From contig NZ_CP028035.1 of NCBI RefSeq assembly GCF_005491205.1, positions 2,914,001-2,978,000 of the forward strand: 64,000 nt of DNA, read 5' to 3'. A model generated the notes under the pieces. It saw nothing but the letters and a program-made list of their open reading frames with translations, did not search any database and was not told where the DNA came from. This DNA comes from Nissabacter sp. SGAir0207 (GTDB taxonomy: Bacteria; Pseudomonadota; Gammaproteobacteria; Enterobacterales; Enterobacteriaceae). Positions 30,762 through 40,811 of the stretch are shown here, piece by piece. Each line of letters starts with the position of its first letter. Within the stretch, counting starts at the first letter, position 1. Position numbers and translations under genes: made by a program.

Positions 30762-31496
30762 CTAGCCCGGCAGGTGCTGCCGGTACTCATGGCACAGCAG
30801 CCAGTGCGGTGCCTCATCCTCGATCAGTGCGGTGTAGCGCGACACCGGCGACAGGAAGCAGTTGTCCTGCCGGTCATCATTGGGCGTGGAGACCTCGCCC
30901 GCCAGTACGTCGCCATACCCCTCCTCCGCCCAGAAGCTGTGGTACAGCCCCGGCGTCAGGGTCACGCTCTCGCCGGGGGCCAGCCGCAGGCGGCTGCCGG
31001 GCGGCAGCGTCTGGCGGTAGCCATCGGTGACCACCGCCACCGGCGTATTCGCCAGACCGGGCGGCTGGTCGTGGCCGGGGCCACCGTCGGCGTTGTACAG
31101 CTCCAAAATCAGGTTGCCGCCGCCACGGTTGATAATGTCCTCCCGCTTGCGCCAGTGGAGGTGCATCGGTGTCACTTGCCGCTCCCGACAGTGCATCACC
31201 TTCTCGGCGTAGCTCTTCGGGTAGGGGTGGCCCTGCGGCGAGCCGTTGCGCAGGGTGAACAGCGTCAGGCCGCGCAGCCGGAAGTCGTGGCTGCCAAAGG
31301 TGGTGACGTCCCAGCCGAGCGCCAGATCGAACACCTCCTGCCACGCCTCGGCGGGCTGGCGCGCCCACGCCTCCGGGCTGAAGTCGGCAAACGGCGGCAG
31401 GTGCAGATCGTGCAGGGCGAAGAAGTGTCGCGTCTCCTGCAAAATCTGGTTGACCTGCGAGCGGGTGAGGCCGCTCGCTTCATGTGGGGTGGACAT
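30762..31496 (-). CDS. D-lyxose isomerase (cupin family)
   Basis: 244 residues from the ATG at 31494-31496 (MSTPHEASGL), with AGGAGG upstream. The motif YAEKVMHCRERQVTP followed by MHLHWRKREDIINRGGG gives the metal ligands (two His and a Glu) and GLYHSFW the fourth His, as in the D-lyxose ketol-isomerase cupin family. It interconverts D-lyxose and D-xylulose and often accepts D-mannose. Last gene of the ABC transporter operon, 49 bp behind the binding-protein gene. No xylulokinase is in the window. Confidence 0.9.
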   Translation of the reverse strand: MSTPHEASGLTRSQVNQILQETRHFFALHDLHLPPFADFSPEAWARQPAEAWQEVFDLALGWDVTTFGSHDFRLRGLTLFTLRNGSPQGHPYPKSYAEKVMHCRERQVTPMHLHWRKREDIINRGGGNLILELYNADGGPGHDQPPGLANTPVAVVTDGYRQTLPPGSRLRLAPGESVTLTPGLYHSFWAEEGYGDVLAGEVSTPNDDRQDNCFLSPVSRYTALIEDEAPHWLLCHEYRQHLPG

Positions 31497-31545
31497 AGGC
31501 GTCCTCCTACGGTGAACGGGCTGGCGCAAGCGCGCCAGCCTCCCA

Positions 31546-32493
31546 TCATTTCACGGTCCAGCCCTTATAACTGCCGATGTTGTCACGATCGATCATCGTC
31601 ACCGGGATCAGCACCGGCGCGTCAGGCGCGGGCTTGCCTTGCAGCAGGTCATAGCCAATCTCCACCGCGCGGGCGGCCATCACCTGCGGGTCTTGCGCCG
31701 GGGTGGCGACAAACAGCGAGTTCTTGCGCTTCAGCGCCTCTTCGCCATCCGGCGATCCATCCACGCCGACAATGAAGAACTCGCTGCGTTGTGCCTGTTT
31801 CGCCGCCAGATCCGCGCCGATCGCCGTCGGATCGTTGATGGCGAACACGCCGTCGATGTGTGGGTTGGCGGAGAGCAGCGAGGTCATCACCTCCAGCCCG
31901 CCCTCGCGGCTGCCCTTGGCGTTCTGGTTGTAGGAGAGCAACTTGATCTCCGGGTGCTGCTTCAGCTCGGTCATGCAGCCCTCGACGCGGTTCTGCACGG
32001 CGGAGACCGGCGGGCCGTTGATGATCACCACGTTGCCCTTGGCCTTCAGCCGATCGGCGATATATTTGCAGGCGATCTGCCCGGCCTGGGTGTTGTCGGA
32101 GGTGATGGTGGCATCCGCGCCCACCGCCGCCACGTCCACTGCCACCACCACGATGCCAGCCTCTTTCGCCCGTTTCACCGCCGGGCCGATGCCCTTGGAG
32201 TCGGCGGCGTTAAGCACGATCATGTCCACTTTCGCGGCAATGAAGTTATCGATCTGGCCGACCTGCTGGCCGAGGTCATAGCCGCTGGAGACCAGCGTGA
32301 CGTTGACATTGTCCCCCGCCAGCTCGCGCGCCTTTTTCTCGACGCCCTTGGTGATCTGCACAAAGAAGGGGTTGGCGAGGTCACCGACCGTCACACCAAT
32401 GGATTTCAGCTCTTTGGCCTGCGCCAGGGGGGCGGCCAGCAGCACGCCCGCAGCCAGCAGCGCGCCCATCAGGGGGTTGAAGCGAAGTTTCAT
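31546..32493 (-). CDS. Ribose-type sugar ABC transporter, periplasmic binding protein
   Basis: 315 residues. The signal peptide ends at AQA/KEL (about 26). It has the RbsB/LacI-like periplasmic binding fold with IGVTVGDLANPFFVQITKGVE, VVAVDVAAVGADATI (hinge and sugar-contact region) and VFAINDPTAIGADLA. It delivers a pentose-like sugar to the permease encoded just upstream. Association with D-lyxose isomerase suggests D-lyxose or a related sugar; substrate is inference. Confidence 0.9.
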   Translation of the reverse strand: MKLRFNPLMGALLAAGVLLAAPLAQAKELKSIGVTVGDLANPFFVQITKGVEKKARELAGDNVNVTLVSSGYDLGQQVGQIDNFIAAKVDMIVLNAADSKGIGPAVKRAKEAGIVVVAVDVAAVGADATITSDNTQAGQIACKYIADRLKAKGNVVIINGPPVSAVQNRVEGCMTELKQHPEIKLLSYNQNAKGSREGGLEVMTSLLSANPHIDGVFAINDPTAIGADLAAKQAQRSEFFIVGVDGSPDGEEALKRKNSLFVATPAQDPQVMAARAVEIGYDLLQGKPAPDAPVLIPVTMIDRDNIGSYKGWTVK

Positions 32494-32521
32494 AGGGCTT
32501 CCTTATTATTAGGTGAGGGTG

Positions 32522-33511
32522 TTATGCCGCCTGGTGGTGGCGAGTACGGTACTTGTCGATCAGCACGGCGATGATGATCACCGCGCCTTTAATCACCAGT
32601 TGCCAGAAGTAGGAGACGCCCATCAGCGTCATGCCGTTGTTGAGGGTGGCGATGATCAGCGCGCCGACCAGCGTGCCGGTGATGGTGCCGATGCCGCCGA
32701 CAAAGCTGGTGCCGCCGAGGATCACCGCGGCGATGGCGTCCAGCTCATAGCCCACGCCGAGGTTGCCGTTGGCGCTGTAGAGGCGCGAGGCGCTCATCAG
32801 CCCACCCAGCCCAGAGAGCAGCCCGCTCATGGCGTAGACGAACAGCAGCACCGCGCTCACCTTGATGCCGGTCAGCCGCGCCGCCTGCATGTTGCCGCCG
32901 ACGGCGTAGATATGGACGCCCAGCGTGGTGCGGCGCAGGATGAACCAGCAGAGGGCGATCACCGCGAAGGCGATGATGATAAGCCATGGGATCGGCCCCA
33001 GATAGCCGTTGCCGATCCACTCGAAGTTGATGTCAGAGTTGATCACCGTGGTGCCATCGGCCAGCAGGTAGGCCGCGCCGCGCAGGGCGGTATAGGTGCC
33101 GAGGGTGACGATAAACGGCGGCAGCCCGGCCCACGCCACCAGCGCGCCGTTGAACAGCCCCATCAGCAGCCCGGCCAGCAGCGCCGCCGGAATGGAGAGG
33201 CCCGCCAGCGCCGGATCGAGCGAGGCGACCATCGCCACCACCGCCGTCGCGCCCAGCATCGAGCCGACCGACAGGTCAATGCCGCCGGTCAGGATGATAA
33301 AGGTCATCCCCGCCGCCAGCACGATGTTGATCGACGCCTGCCGGGTGATGTTCAGTAGGTTGGCGTCGGTGAAGAAGTTGGGGGCGATAAAGCCAAATAC
33401 CGCCACGATCAGGATCAGAATGGGCAGGATGCCGACTGTCTGCATCAGGTCGCCAATCAGCGCCCGCTTCAGGGTGGGCGCCTTGCCGGCGGCGTCAGTT
33501 TTGCTCATCAT
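32522..33511 (-). CDS. Ribose-type sugar ABC transporter, permease
   Basis: 329 residues with about ten membrane segments, RbsC/BPD_transp_2 family. GGIDLSVGSMLGATAVVAM and LGGTSFVGGIGTITGTLVGALII are the family signature regions. Two ATG codons in tandem (33511 and 33508) follow GGAG; either could be used. The gaps are 28 bp to the binding-protein gene and 9 bp from the ATPase stop, consistent with one operon. Confidence 0.92.
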   Translation of the reverse strand: MMSKTDAAGKAPTLKRALIGDLMQTVGILPILILIVAVFGFIAPNFFTDANLLNITRQASINIVLAAGMTFIILTGGIDLSVGSMLGATAVVAMVASLDPALAGLSIPAALLAGLLMGLFNGALVAWAGLPPFIVTLGTYTALRGAAYLLADGTTVINSDINFEWIGNGYLGPIPWLIIIAFAVIALCWFILRRTTLGVHIYAVGGNMQAARLTGIKVSAVLLFVYAMSGLLSGLGGLMSASRLYSANGNLGVGYELDAIAAVILGGTSFVGGIGTITGTLVGALIIATLNNGMTLMGVSYFWQLVIKGAVIIIAVLIDKYRTRHHQAA

Positions 33512-33520
33512 CTCGGCTCC

Positions 33521-35038
33521 TTAAAGGGAAGTGTCAGGGGATGGGGGCGCGCCCGTCGCCAGCGCCATGATGCTCTCTTGCGAGATCTGGCCCCGCGCCA
33601 GCTCGCCGACCAGAGTGCCCTCGCGCATCACGTAGACCCGGTCGCTCATGCCGACCACCTCCGGCAGTTCGCTGGAGATCATCAGGATGGCGACGCCCTG
33701 TTGCGCCATCTGGTTCATCATGCGGTAGATTTCGCTCTTGGCACCGACATCCACGCCGCGCGTCGGCTCATCCAGCAGCAGGATGCGCGGGCCAATCGCC
33801 ACCCAGCGCGAGACCAGCAATTTCTGTTGGTTGCCGCCCGACAGCCCGCCAGCGCGCACCTGCGCGTGCGGCACGCGGATATTGAGCGCCTGAATTGCGT
33901 CGCGGGCGATGGTGCGCCCCTTGCCGCGATCCAGCAGGCCGTAGTGGGCGTCGCGCTCCAGCGTCGCCATCACGATATTCTCCTGCGCCGCCAGCTCCAG
34001 AAACAGCCCCTGCTCCTTGCGGTTTTCGGTCAGGAAGCCGATGCCGTGGGCGATCGCCTCGCGCGGCGAGCGAACCGTCACCGTCTGCCCGTCGATGCGG
34101 ATCTGTCCGCCGCGGGCGCGCTGCACGCCGAAAATCAGCCCGGCCAGCTCAGAGCGCCCGGCGCCCACCAGCCCGGCCAGCCCAACAATCTCCCCGGCGC
34201 GCACCGTCAGGCTGCACGGCTGCACCTTGCCGCCGTCGGTCAGCCCCTCCACCGCCAGCCGCACCGCGCCGGGCTGTCGGCTGTGTCCCTCCTGATTGAA
34301 CAGGTCGCTCAGCGGGCGGCCGACCATCATCCGCACCAGCTCGGCGGCGTTGAGGTTATCGCGCGTCAGGCTGCCGACATACTCGCCGTCGCGCAGCACG
34401 CTGACGCGGTCGGACAGCTCATAAATCTCCGCCATGCGGTGGCTGATGTAGATGATCGCCATCCCCTCGCCGCGCAGCCGCTTGATCAGGCCAAACAGGT
34501 GCTCGGTCTCGCGGCTGGAGAGCGCGGCGGTCGGCTCGTCCATCACCAGAATGCGGCTATTGCGGTGCAGCGCGCGCGCAATCTCCACCTGCTGCTGTTC
34601 GGCGATGCTCAGCCGCATCACCAGATCGGTGGCGCGGAACTGTGCGCCGAGGCGGTCAATCACCTTCTGCGCCTCCTGCGCCATCAGGCCGCGCCGCACC
34701 AGCCCGCCGCGCTGGATCTCGCTGCCGAGGAAGATGTTCTCCGCCACCGTCAGGTTGGGCGCCAGATTGATCTCCTGATAGATCAGGGTGATGCCCGCGG
34801 CCAGCGCATCTTTCGGCCCACGGATCGGGTGCGGCTGCCCATCAATCAGGATGTCGCCGCCGCTGGCGGTGTAGGCACCGGCCAGAATCTTCATCAGCGT
34901 GCTCTTGCCCGCGCCGTTTTCGCCCATCAGCGCATGTACCTCGCCGGGGTAGACCGTCAGGCTGACATCCTTGAGCGCGTAGAACTGGCCAAAACGCCGC
35001 GAGATGTGCCTCATTTCCAGAATCGGGGTGGCGCTCAT
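33521..35038 (-). CDS. Ribose-type sugar ABC transporter, duplicated ATPase
   Basis: 505 residues with two nucleotide-binding domains, as in RbsA/XylG/MglA. The N-terminal domain has Walker [25 protein letters not shown] and Walker [12 protein letters not shown]. The C-terminal domain has a degenerate Walker A (GLVGAGRSE), signature LSGGNQQKL and Walker [13 protein letters not shown]. First gene of the transporter-isomerase operon; divergent from the hybrid kinase across 146 bp. Confidence 0.93.
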   Translation of the reverse strand: MSATPILEMRHISRRFGQFYALKDVSLTVYPGEVHALMGENGAGKSTLMKILAGAYTASGGDILIDGQPHPIRGPKDALAAGITLIYQEINLAPNLTVAENIFLGSEIQRGGLVRRGLMAQEAQKVIDRLGAQFRATDLVMRLSIAEQQQVEIARALHRNSRILVMDEPTAALSSRETEHLFGLIKRLRGEGMAIIYISHRMAEIYELSDRVSVLRDGEYVGSLTRDNLNAAELVRMMVGRPLSDLFNQEGHSRQPGAVRLAVEGLTDGGKVQPCSLTVRAGEIVGLAGLVGAGRSELAGLIFGVQRARGGQIRIDGQTVTVRSPREAIAHGIGFLTENRKEQGLFLELAAQENIVMATLERDAHYGLLDRGKGRTIARDAIQALNIRVPHAQVRAGGLSGGNQQKLLVSRWVAIGPRILLLDEPTRGVDVGAKSEIYRMMNQMAQQGVAILMISSELPEVVGMSDRVYVMREGTLVGELARGQISQESIMALATGAPPSPDTSL

Positions 35039-35184
35039 CGGCCTCTCCTGTCGGGGGGAAGGTCACCACTTCACCGCCGCCAGATAAATGCCGCATGTCA
35101 GCCGCCATTCATCTTTGTCATAATCCGGCGGCGCGCCGCTCTTATCATCAACGCCTCCTTTCCCTGACCTGGAGCCGATGGCGC

Positions 35185-37797
35185 ATGGTGCCCTCCCGAC
35201 TGCTGGCCGGCGCGCGTGGCCGCCTGCTGATGTTCAATTTGCTGGTGGCGGCGGTGACGCTGGCCGCCAGCGCCGTGGCGGTGTGGGGCTTCCACCACGC
35301 TGGCCGCCTGCATGAGCAGGCACAGGCGCAGACGCTGAGCGAGATGACCGGCAGCATGGCGCTGGCGCGTGACACCGCCAACGTGGCGACCGCCGCCGTG
35401 CGCCTGTCACAGGTGGTGGGCGCGCTGGAGTACCAGAGCGAGTCGGCACGCCTGCAACAGACCCAGCTGGCGTTGCAGTCCTCGCTGCGTACTCTGGCGC
35501 ACTCGCCGCCCGCCGCGCGTGATCCGGCGCTGGCGGCGCGCATCACCGGCCGCGCCACCCGGCTGGAGCAGAGCGTCAGCCAACTGCTGCGGCTCGGCCA
35601 CCAGCGCCATGTGCAGCGCAACCAGTTGCTGAGCGCGCTCTATCAGGATCAGTCGGCGCTACACCACATCATCGCCATCGCCGACCGCCAGCCCCCCTCG
35701 CCGCTGCCAGCGGATCTGGCGATTGAGCTGAACCGGCTGCTGACCATTGCCATCCAGATCCCCTCGCCGCAGGCGGTGACCGAGCAGATCGACCGGGTAA
35801 TGGTGCGCTGGCCGCCCTCCCCCGCCAACCCGTTGCTGGCGGAGAAGATGGCGCAGTTCCAGCAAACCGCCGCCGGTCTGACGCCGCTGGCCGCCGGGCT
35901 GGCGGAGAGCGATCTGGCGATCGCTTACTACACCTACCGCATCAAGGCGCTGGTGGCGGCGCTGAATGAGGACATCAACCGCTACGTGGAGCAGGTGGCG
36001 CAGGCATCGGCGCAGCGCACCCAGCAGACCCACCGCGAGCTTAGCTCCGGCATCCTGTTTATCGGCCTGTTCGCGCTGCTGGCGCTGGTGATCACCGGGT
36101 TCGCTGGCTTCTATATCTACCGCAACCTTGGCTCCAACCTGACGGCGATTGCCCACGCCATGACCCGGCTCTCCAAGGGCGAGCGCGACGTCAGCGTGCC
36201 AGCGCTGCAACGGCGCGACGAGCTGGGCGATCTGGCGCGCGCCTTCAACGTCTTCGCCCGCAATACCGCCTCGCTGGAGCAAGCCTCGCGCCTGTTAAAG
36301 GAGAAGAGCACCCAGCTGGAGACCACCTTTCAGGCGATGCGTGACGGCTTCGCGCTGTTTGACCACCGCGGCGAGCTGGTGGCCTGGAACCCACAATACC
36401 CGCTGCTGCTCGGGCTGGAGGCGCGCCTGCTGCACCGTGGCCAGCACCACCGCGATCTGTTGCGGCGCGTTGACCCACCGCGCCAGCCCTGGCTGGGTGA
36501 GCGCGGCTGGGAGCAGGCGCTGGCCGATCTGGCGCGCCAGCTACCCGCGCCACAGGAGGTGCGGCTGCATGATGGCCGGGTGATCGAGTTGCGCTTCAGC
36601 CCGCTGCCGGATGGTGGCATGGTCAACGTGGTGCTGGAGCGCACCGAGCGGCGGGCGCTGGAGCAGGCGCTGGCGCACAGCCAGAAGATGAAGGCGGTCG
36701 GCCAGCTGACCGGCGGGCTGGCCCATGACTTCAACAACCTGCTGGCGGTGATCATTGGCAGTCTGGAGCTGGCGCAGCAGCAGCCGCTGGAGGCGCAGAC
36801 CGCCGCACGCATCGGGCGTTCGCTGAAGGCGGCGGAGCGCGGCGCGCAACTGACCCAGCGGCTGCTGGCCTTTTCGCGCAAGCAGTCGCTGCAACCGCAG
36901 GCGGTGTCGCTGGCGGCACTGGTGGAGAACCTGCGTGAACTGTTGCAGCACGCCCTGCCGCCGCCGCTGGCGCTGCGTGTGGAGGCGCAGCCCGACGCGT
37001 GGCCAGCGTGGATTGACGCCAACCAGCTGGAGAATGCGTTGCTGAATCTGGTAATGAACGCCCGCGACGCGATGGCTGGCCGCGCTGGCGACATCTGGCT
37101 GCGCATCGCCAACCGGCGGGTGACGCGCAGCGGCGGCCGCCAGCAGGAGATGGTGGTGCTGGAGGTGGAGGATCGCGGCTGTGGCATGTCCGACGAGGTG
37201 AAGGCACAGGTGTTCGAACCGTTCTTCACTACCAAGGCGGTCGGTCAGGGCAGCGGGCTGGGGCTGTCGATGGTGTATGGCTTTATCCGCCAGTCCGGCG
37301 GGCGGGTGGAGATTGAGAGCCAGCCGGGCGAAGGGACGCGGGTGCAGCTGCAACTGCCGCGCGCGCCCTCCGCCGCCCCGGCAGTGCCGACGCCGGTGCC
37401 ATGTGAGGAGCCGCCGCCCAGCGATCGGCTGGTGCTGGTGCTGGAGGATGAGGAGGATGTGCGCCAGACGCTGTGCGAGCAGCTGCACCGCCTCGGCTAT
37501 TTGACGCTGGAGTGCGCCACCGGCGCGCAGGCGCTGGCATTGTTGGCGCAGACGCCGGACATCGGGCTGCTGATCAGCGACCTGATGCTGCCGGGCGAGA
37601 GCGGCGCGGAGGTGGTGCGGCAGGCGCAGGCGCGCTACCCCGCCCTCGCCACGCTGTTGGTGAGCGGGCAGGATCGGCGGCAGGCCAGCGAGGAGCCGTT
37701 GCCAGCTTGCGAGCGGCTGCGCAAGCCCTACACCCAGCGCCAGCTGGCCGCCGCGCTGCACCGAGCCTGGGCGCGTCAGGCGCGGGATTTTTCTTAA
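35185..37797 (+). CDS. Hybrid sensor histidine kinase/response regulator
   Basis: 870 residues from ATG 35185, with GGAG 10 bp upstream; extending to 35095 adds 30 poorly supported residues. Order: membrane helix (about 12-35), periplasmic helical sensor region (about 36-285), second membrane helix (about 290-315), HAMP (about 315-370), coiled linker, PAS-like domain (about 385-490), HisKA with H514 in GGLAHDFNNLL, HATPase (NLVMNARDAM, GSGLGLSMVYG), and a C-terminal receiver with D799 in LISDLMLPG. Divergent from the sugar transporter operon, so it probably senses the sugar or its binding protein. No HPt domain was found in the window. Confidence 0.9.
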   Translation: MVPSRLLAGARGRLLMFNLLVAAVTLAASAVAVWGFHHAGRLHEQAQAQTLSEMTGSMALARDTANVATAAVRLSQVVGALEYQSESARLQQTQLALQSSLRTLAHSPPAARDPALAARITGRATRLEQSVSQLLRLGHQRHVQRNQLLSALYQDQSALHHIIAIADRQPPSPLPADLAIELNRLLTIAIQIPSPQAVTEQIDRVMVRWPPSPANPLLAEKMAQFQQTAAGLTPLAAGLAESDLAIAYYTYRIKALVAALNEDINRYVEQVAQASAQRTQQTHRELSSGILFIGLFALLALVITGFAGFYIYRNLGSNLTAIAHAMTRLSKGERDVSVPALQRRDELGDLARAFNVFARNTASLEQASRLLKEKSTQLETTFQAMRDGFALFDHRGELVAWNPQYPLLLGLEARLLHRGQHHRDLLRRVDPPRQPWLGERGWEQALADLARQLPAPQEVRLHDGRVIELRFSPLPDGGMVNVVLERTERRALEQALAHSQKMKAVGQLTGGLAHDFNNLLAVIIGSLELAQQQPLEAQTAARIGRSLKAAERGAQLTQRLLAFSRKQSLQPQAVSLAALVENLRELLQHALPPPLALRVEAQPDAWPAWIDANQLENALLNLVMNARDAMAGRAGDIWLRIANRRVTRSGGRQQEMVVLEVEDRGCGMSDEVKAQVFEPFFTTKAVGQGSGLGLSMVYGFIRQSGGRVEIESQPGEGTRVQLQLPRAPSAAPAVPTPVPCEEPPPSDRLVLVLEDEEDVRQTLCEQLHRLGYLTLECATGAQALALLAQTPDIGLLISDLMLPGESGAEVVRQAQARYPALATLLVSGQDRRQASEEPLPACERLRKPYTQRQLAAALHRAWARQARDFS

Positions 37798-37881
37798 CGA
37801 CGGCCGCCGCCCAATTGGTTATCATGCCGCCCTGCTTGTGATTAACCGCGCGCCTTGGCGCGCCCGGACAGGGATAAAACG

Positions 37882-38793
37882 ATGTTGTGGTTTAAGAATT
37901 TGATGGTTTACCGTTTGAGCCGTGAAGTGTCACTGTCTGCGGAAGAGATGGAAAAACAGCTCAGCGCGTTTACCTTTACGCCGTGCGGCAGCCAGGATAT
38001 GGCAAAGACCGGCTGGGTCTCGCCGATGGGTTCCCAGAGTGACGCCCTCACCCACACCGCCAACGGCCAGATTGTGATCTGCGCGCGCAAGGAGGAGAAG
38101 ATTTTGCCTTCGCCGGTGGTGAAACAGGCGCTGGAAGCCAAGGTGCGCCAGCTTGAGGGCGAGCAGGCGCGCAAGCTGAAGAAGACCGAAAAGGACGCGT
38201 TGAAGGATGAGGTGCTGCACACCCTGCTGCCGCGCGCCTTCAGCCGTTTCAGCCAGACCTTCCTGTGGATCGACACCGTTAACGGCCTGATCATGGTCGA
38301 TTGCGCCAGCGCCAAAAAGGCCGAGGACACGCTGGCGCTGCTGCGCAAGAGCCTGGGTTCGCTGCCGGTGGTGCCGCTGACGCTGGAGAAGCCGATTGAG
38401 CAGACCCTCACCGAGTGGGTACGCGCGGGCGAACTGCCAGCGGGCTTCACCCTGATGGATGAGGCGGAGCTGAAGGCGCTGCTGGATGATGGCGGCGTGG
38501 TGCGCTGCAAGAAGCAGGATCTGGTCAGCGACGAGATCGCCACCCACATTGAGGCGGGCAAGCTGGTCACCAAGCTGGCGCTGGACTGGCAGGATCGCGT
38601 CCAACTGCTGCTGGCCGAAGATGGCAGCCTGAAACGCCTGAAGTTCTCGGATGAGCTGCGCGAGCAGAATGATGACATCGACCGCGATGACCCGGCGGCG
38701 CGCTTTGACGCCGACTTCATCCTGATGACCAGCGAGCTGACGGCCCTGATCGCCAATGTGATTGAGGCGCTGGGCGGCGAGGCACAGCGCTAA
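37882..38793 (+). CDS. rdgC: Recombination-associated protein RdgC
   Basis: 303 residues from ATG 37882 ([12 protein letters not shown]), equal to E. coli RdgC; the earlier in-frame ATG at 37855 adds nine unconserved residues. Carries [19 protein letters not shown] and [26 protein letters not shown] stretches typical of the family. RdgC forms ring-shaped dimers on DNA and antagonises RecA loading. Its position next to ppnP fits the E. coli order. Confidence 0.96.
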   Translation: MLWFKNLMVYRLSREVSLSAEEMEKQLSAFTFTPCGSQDMAKTGWVSPMGSQSDALTHTANGQIVICARKEEKILPSPVVKQALEAKVRQLEGEQARKLKKTEKDALKDEVLHTLLPRAFSRFSQTFLWIDTVNGLIMVDCASAKKAEDTLALLRKSLGSLPVVPLTLEKPIEQTLTEWVRAGELPAGFTLMDEAELKALLDDGGVVRCKKQDLVSDEIATHIEAGKLVTKLALDWQDRVQLLLAEDGSLKRLKFSDELREQNDDIDRDDPAARFDADFILMTSELTALIANVIEALGGEAQR

Positions 38794-38811
38794 GCGCCCC
38801 CGCCTGAATGC

Positions 38812-38842
38812 AAAAACCCCCTGCCGGTGCAGGGGGTTTTTT
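38812..38842. terminator. Bidirectional terminator between rdgC and ppnP
   Basis: A-run, CCCCCTGC / GCAGGGGG stem with a 3-base loop, then T-run. Both convergent genes end within 20 bp. Confidence 0.92.
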
Positions 38843-38851
38843 GTTTGCCGC

Positions 38852-39142
38852 TTACTTGCTGAGGTACTTGCAGAGGTAAGAGGTGGTGTCGGCAACCTGG
38901 AGGTTAAACTCGCTGTGGCCCGGTACGTAGAAGGTTTCGCCCGGCAGGAACGTCTGCCAGTCCGGCGAGCCGGGGATCAGCGCCTTCAGGGCGCCGGTGA
39001 TGACGGTCATCTCTTCCGGCAGGTTGGTGGTGAAGGTGTACTCCCCCACTTCCATCACGCCCACGCTGGCGTTCCCGATTGTCCCGCTCTCATACCCGAT
39101 CGACTTCACTTTCCCTGCAAAATACTCGTTTACTTTCAGCAT
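38852..39142 (-). CDS. ppnP: Pyrimidine/purine nucleoside phosphorylase PpnP
   Basis: 96 residues from the ATG at 39140-39142 ([16 protein letters not shown]); E. coli PpnP (YaiE) has 94. Small RmlC-like cupin with [33 protein letters not shown]. It phosphorolyses several nucleosides. A longer frame to 39178 is not supported by homologues. Confidence 0.95.
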   Translation of the reverse strand: MLKVNEYFAGKVKSIGYESGTIGNASVGVMEVGEYTFTTNLPEEMTVITGALKALIPGSPDWQTFLPGETFYVPGHSEFNLQVADTTSYLCKYLSK

Positions 39143-39290
39143 CGTTTCGCCCTGTGACAGAAGACATGGAACGGCCATAGTAGGGTGAGTTTGCCCCGGC
39201 TGTCACTGATTATTATCGGGGGGCGCGATCCGGCGCGCATTTGCCGGCGGCAAAGAAAAGGCCGGCTGTCAGGCCGGCCTCGGGAGGGCG

Positions 39291-39482
39291 TCACACCATG
39301 TCTTCATCTTCGTAGCGGCGCTTGGAGTCGAGGGCTTCCTCCTCGGTCTCATGCTCGCTGATCAGGGTGTCCGGGGTCGGGTGATCGGCACGCAACTGAT
39401 ACCAGGTCACGGTTTGGCCGGGATCGCCCTTTTCTACGGGCACGACGCGCGCCTCGCGCGGATAGGGGGGTCTGCCTGGCAT
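39291..39482 (-). CDS. yaiA: Small protein YaiA
   Basis: 63 residues, same length as E. coli YaiA, with the [25 protein letters not shown] and RRYED blocks conserved. Function unknown. Hydrophilic, no signal peptide or membrane segment. Lies between aroL and ppnP; in E. coli aroM is also here but is missing. Confidence 0.9.
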   Translation of the reverse strand: MPGRPPYPREARVVPVEKGDPGQTVTWYQLRADHPTPDTLISEHETEEEALDSKRRYEDEDMV

Positions 39483-39587
39483 AGTACACTCCTTTTTTAT
39501 TGAGGGCCTGAATACTCAGTATAGACGCCCCACGGCCAGTTGGCGGTCGCGGGCGATCACAGAAACCTCTGAAAAATGGAAGAAAGC

Positions 39588-40112
39588 CTAGCGCACCAGC
39601 TCGCCCTGCACCCGGCGCAGGATGTCAGCCACAATCTCATCCGGGCTGGCGGTGGCGTCGAGCACATAGTGCGCCGCCTCCTGATAGAGCGCCTCGCGCG
39701 CGGCCAGCACCTCCACCATCTCCTCGGCAATCGGCTTGCCGGTCAGCGTCGGGCGCTGGGCGTCCTGCGGGTACTCCTCCAGCCGGTGCGCCAGCGTGCC
39801 AGCCGGCGCGCGCAGGTAGATAACCAGCCCGGTAGCGCGCATAAAGGCCCGGTTCTCTGGCGCCAGAATGGCACCGCCGCCGGTGGCAATCACGGTCTGC
39901 GGCGCGCTGACTGCCTGTAGCGCCTGAGTTTCACGCTGGCGAAAGCCAATCCACCCCTCGCGCGCCACCACGTCCGCCACGCTCAGGCCGGTGTGCTGCT
40001 GCATATAGAGGTCGGTGTCGGTGAAGCGATAATCCAGCGCACGCGCCAGCGCCTTGCCGACCGTGGTTTTGCCTGCGCCACGGGCGCCGACCATAAAGAG
40101 CGGTTGTATCAT
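39588..40112 (-). CDS. aroL: Shikimate kinase AroL
   Basis: 174 residues from the ATG at 40110-40112 ([12 protein letters not shown]), equal to E. coli AroL; the frame extends to 40184 without homologous sequence. P-loop [15 protein letters not shown] (about 9-23), shikimate-binding [19 protein letters not shown] and the lid with [10 protein letters not shown]. It phosphorylates shikimate in chorismate synthesis. No convincing TyrR or TrpR box was found upstream, unlike E. coli. Confidence 0.95.
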   Translation of the reverse strand: MIQPLFMVGARGAGKTTVGKALARALDYRFTDTDLYMQQHTGLSVADVVAREGWIGFRQRETQALQAVSAPQTVIATGGGAILAPENRAFMRATGLVIYLRAPAGTLAHRLEEYPQDAQRPTLTGKPIAEEMVEVLAAREALYQEAAHYVLDATASPDEIVADILRRVQGELVR

Positions 40113-40535
40113 TGCTGTCCTTCCTGCTGCGCGCCGGATCGCGGCCCACGCGTGGTTTAATGATGCGGGATCATACCTGTTCATGATACAGACGCAATGG
40201 CTGATGCCAGCCGGGAAGGAAAGAAACGGCAGGAAAAAGGAGAAACGGACACGGCAGCGGGCGAAGGGAGCAATAAAAACATGGGATAACCGCCCGCAAT
40301 TTCTATGGCGTGAAATATCCCTCTTTTTTATTTACCCTCAGCCACACGTTGCCGTGCCGCTTATTATTAATGGCATTATTGAATCATGCTCATGGCATTA
40401 TTTCATTGATAACATATATAAACACGTTTACTGCCACCATCAGGGGAAAATTAACCACTGGCGGCCAACAGGCAGGGGTGGCTTAAATAAGCCAGGATTC
40501 CTGTTTCGTCAGGTGGCGGTTGCCTGATGGGTCAC
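40113..40535. other. Intergenic region upstream of aroL
   Basis: 423 bp, AT-rich in its right half. It contains the aroL promoter region and an 11-bp direct repeat (40370-40380 and 40392-40402, 22-bp period). No gene, TyrR box or riboswitch was recognised. Confidence 0.5.
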
Positions 40536-40811
40536 TTAGCGGTAGATCTCCGCGTTGGCGCGCTGCTGGCTGGAGTCACTCGGGGTATCGATGCCGATCA
40601 CCCGGTAGTGGCTGGCGCCCTCTTCCATCGCCTTCTGTTGCAGCGCACTGAGCGCGTCATCCGGCGAGCCAGTGATGTTGCTGACCTGGATGGTGCCCAT
40701 GCTTTGCAGGTTGCTACGGTTGGCTTCGCTGGCGCTGATTTCACTGGCCGCCAGGGTGGCGAAGGAGGCGGTCGTCAACAGTGCGGCAGTAATGATAGGT
40801 AAAAGTTTCAT
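40536..40811 (-). CDS. DUF1471 (BhsA/McbA/YahO-type) small periplasmic protein
   Basis: 91 residues from the ATG at 40809-40811 (MKLLPIITAALL); a longer frame to 40865 lacks support. Signal peptide of about 20 residues, then the DUF1471 fold with MGTIQVSNITGSPDDALSALQQKAMEEGASHYRVI and a C-terminal ANIYR-like end (AEIYR). Members are stress- or biofilm-related exported proteins; the particular role here is unknown. Single-gene unit. Confidence 0.85.
   Translation of the reverse strand: MKLLPIITAALLTTASFATLAASEISASEANRSNLQSMGTIQVSNITGSPDDALSALQQKAMEEGASHYRVIGIDTPSDSSQQRANAEIYR

Noticed and set aside
33578..35167. 529-codon plus-strand frame opposite the sugar ABC ATPase
   Set aside because: Antisense shadow; the ATPase has all expected motifs and the opposite frame has none.
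40185..40535. TyrR box for aroL
   Set aside because: Partial TAAAC/GTTTA symmetry near 40420 does not fit the TGTAAA-N6-TTTACA pattern.
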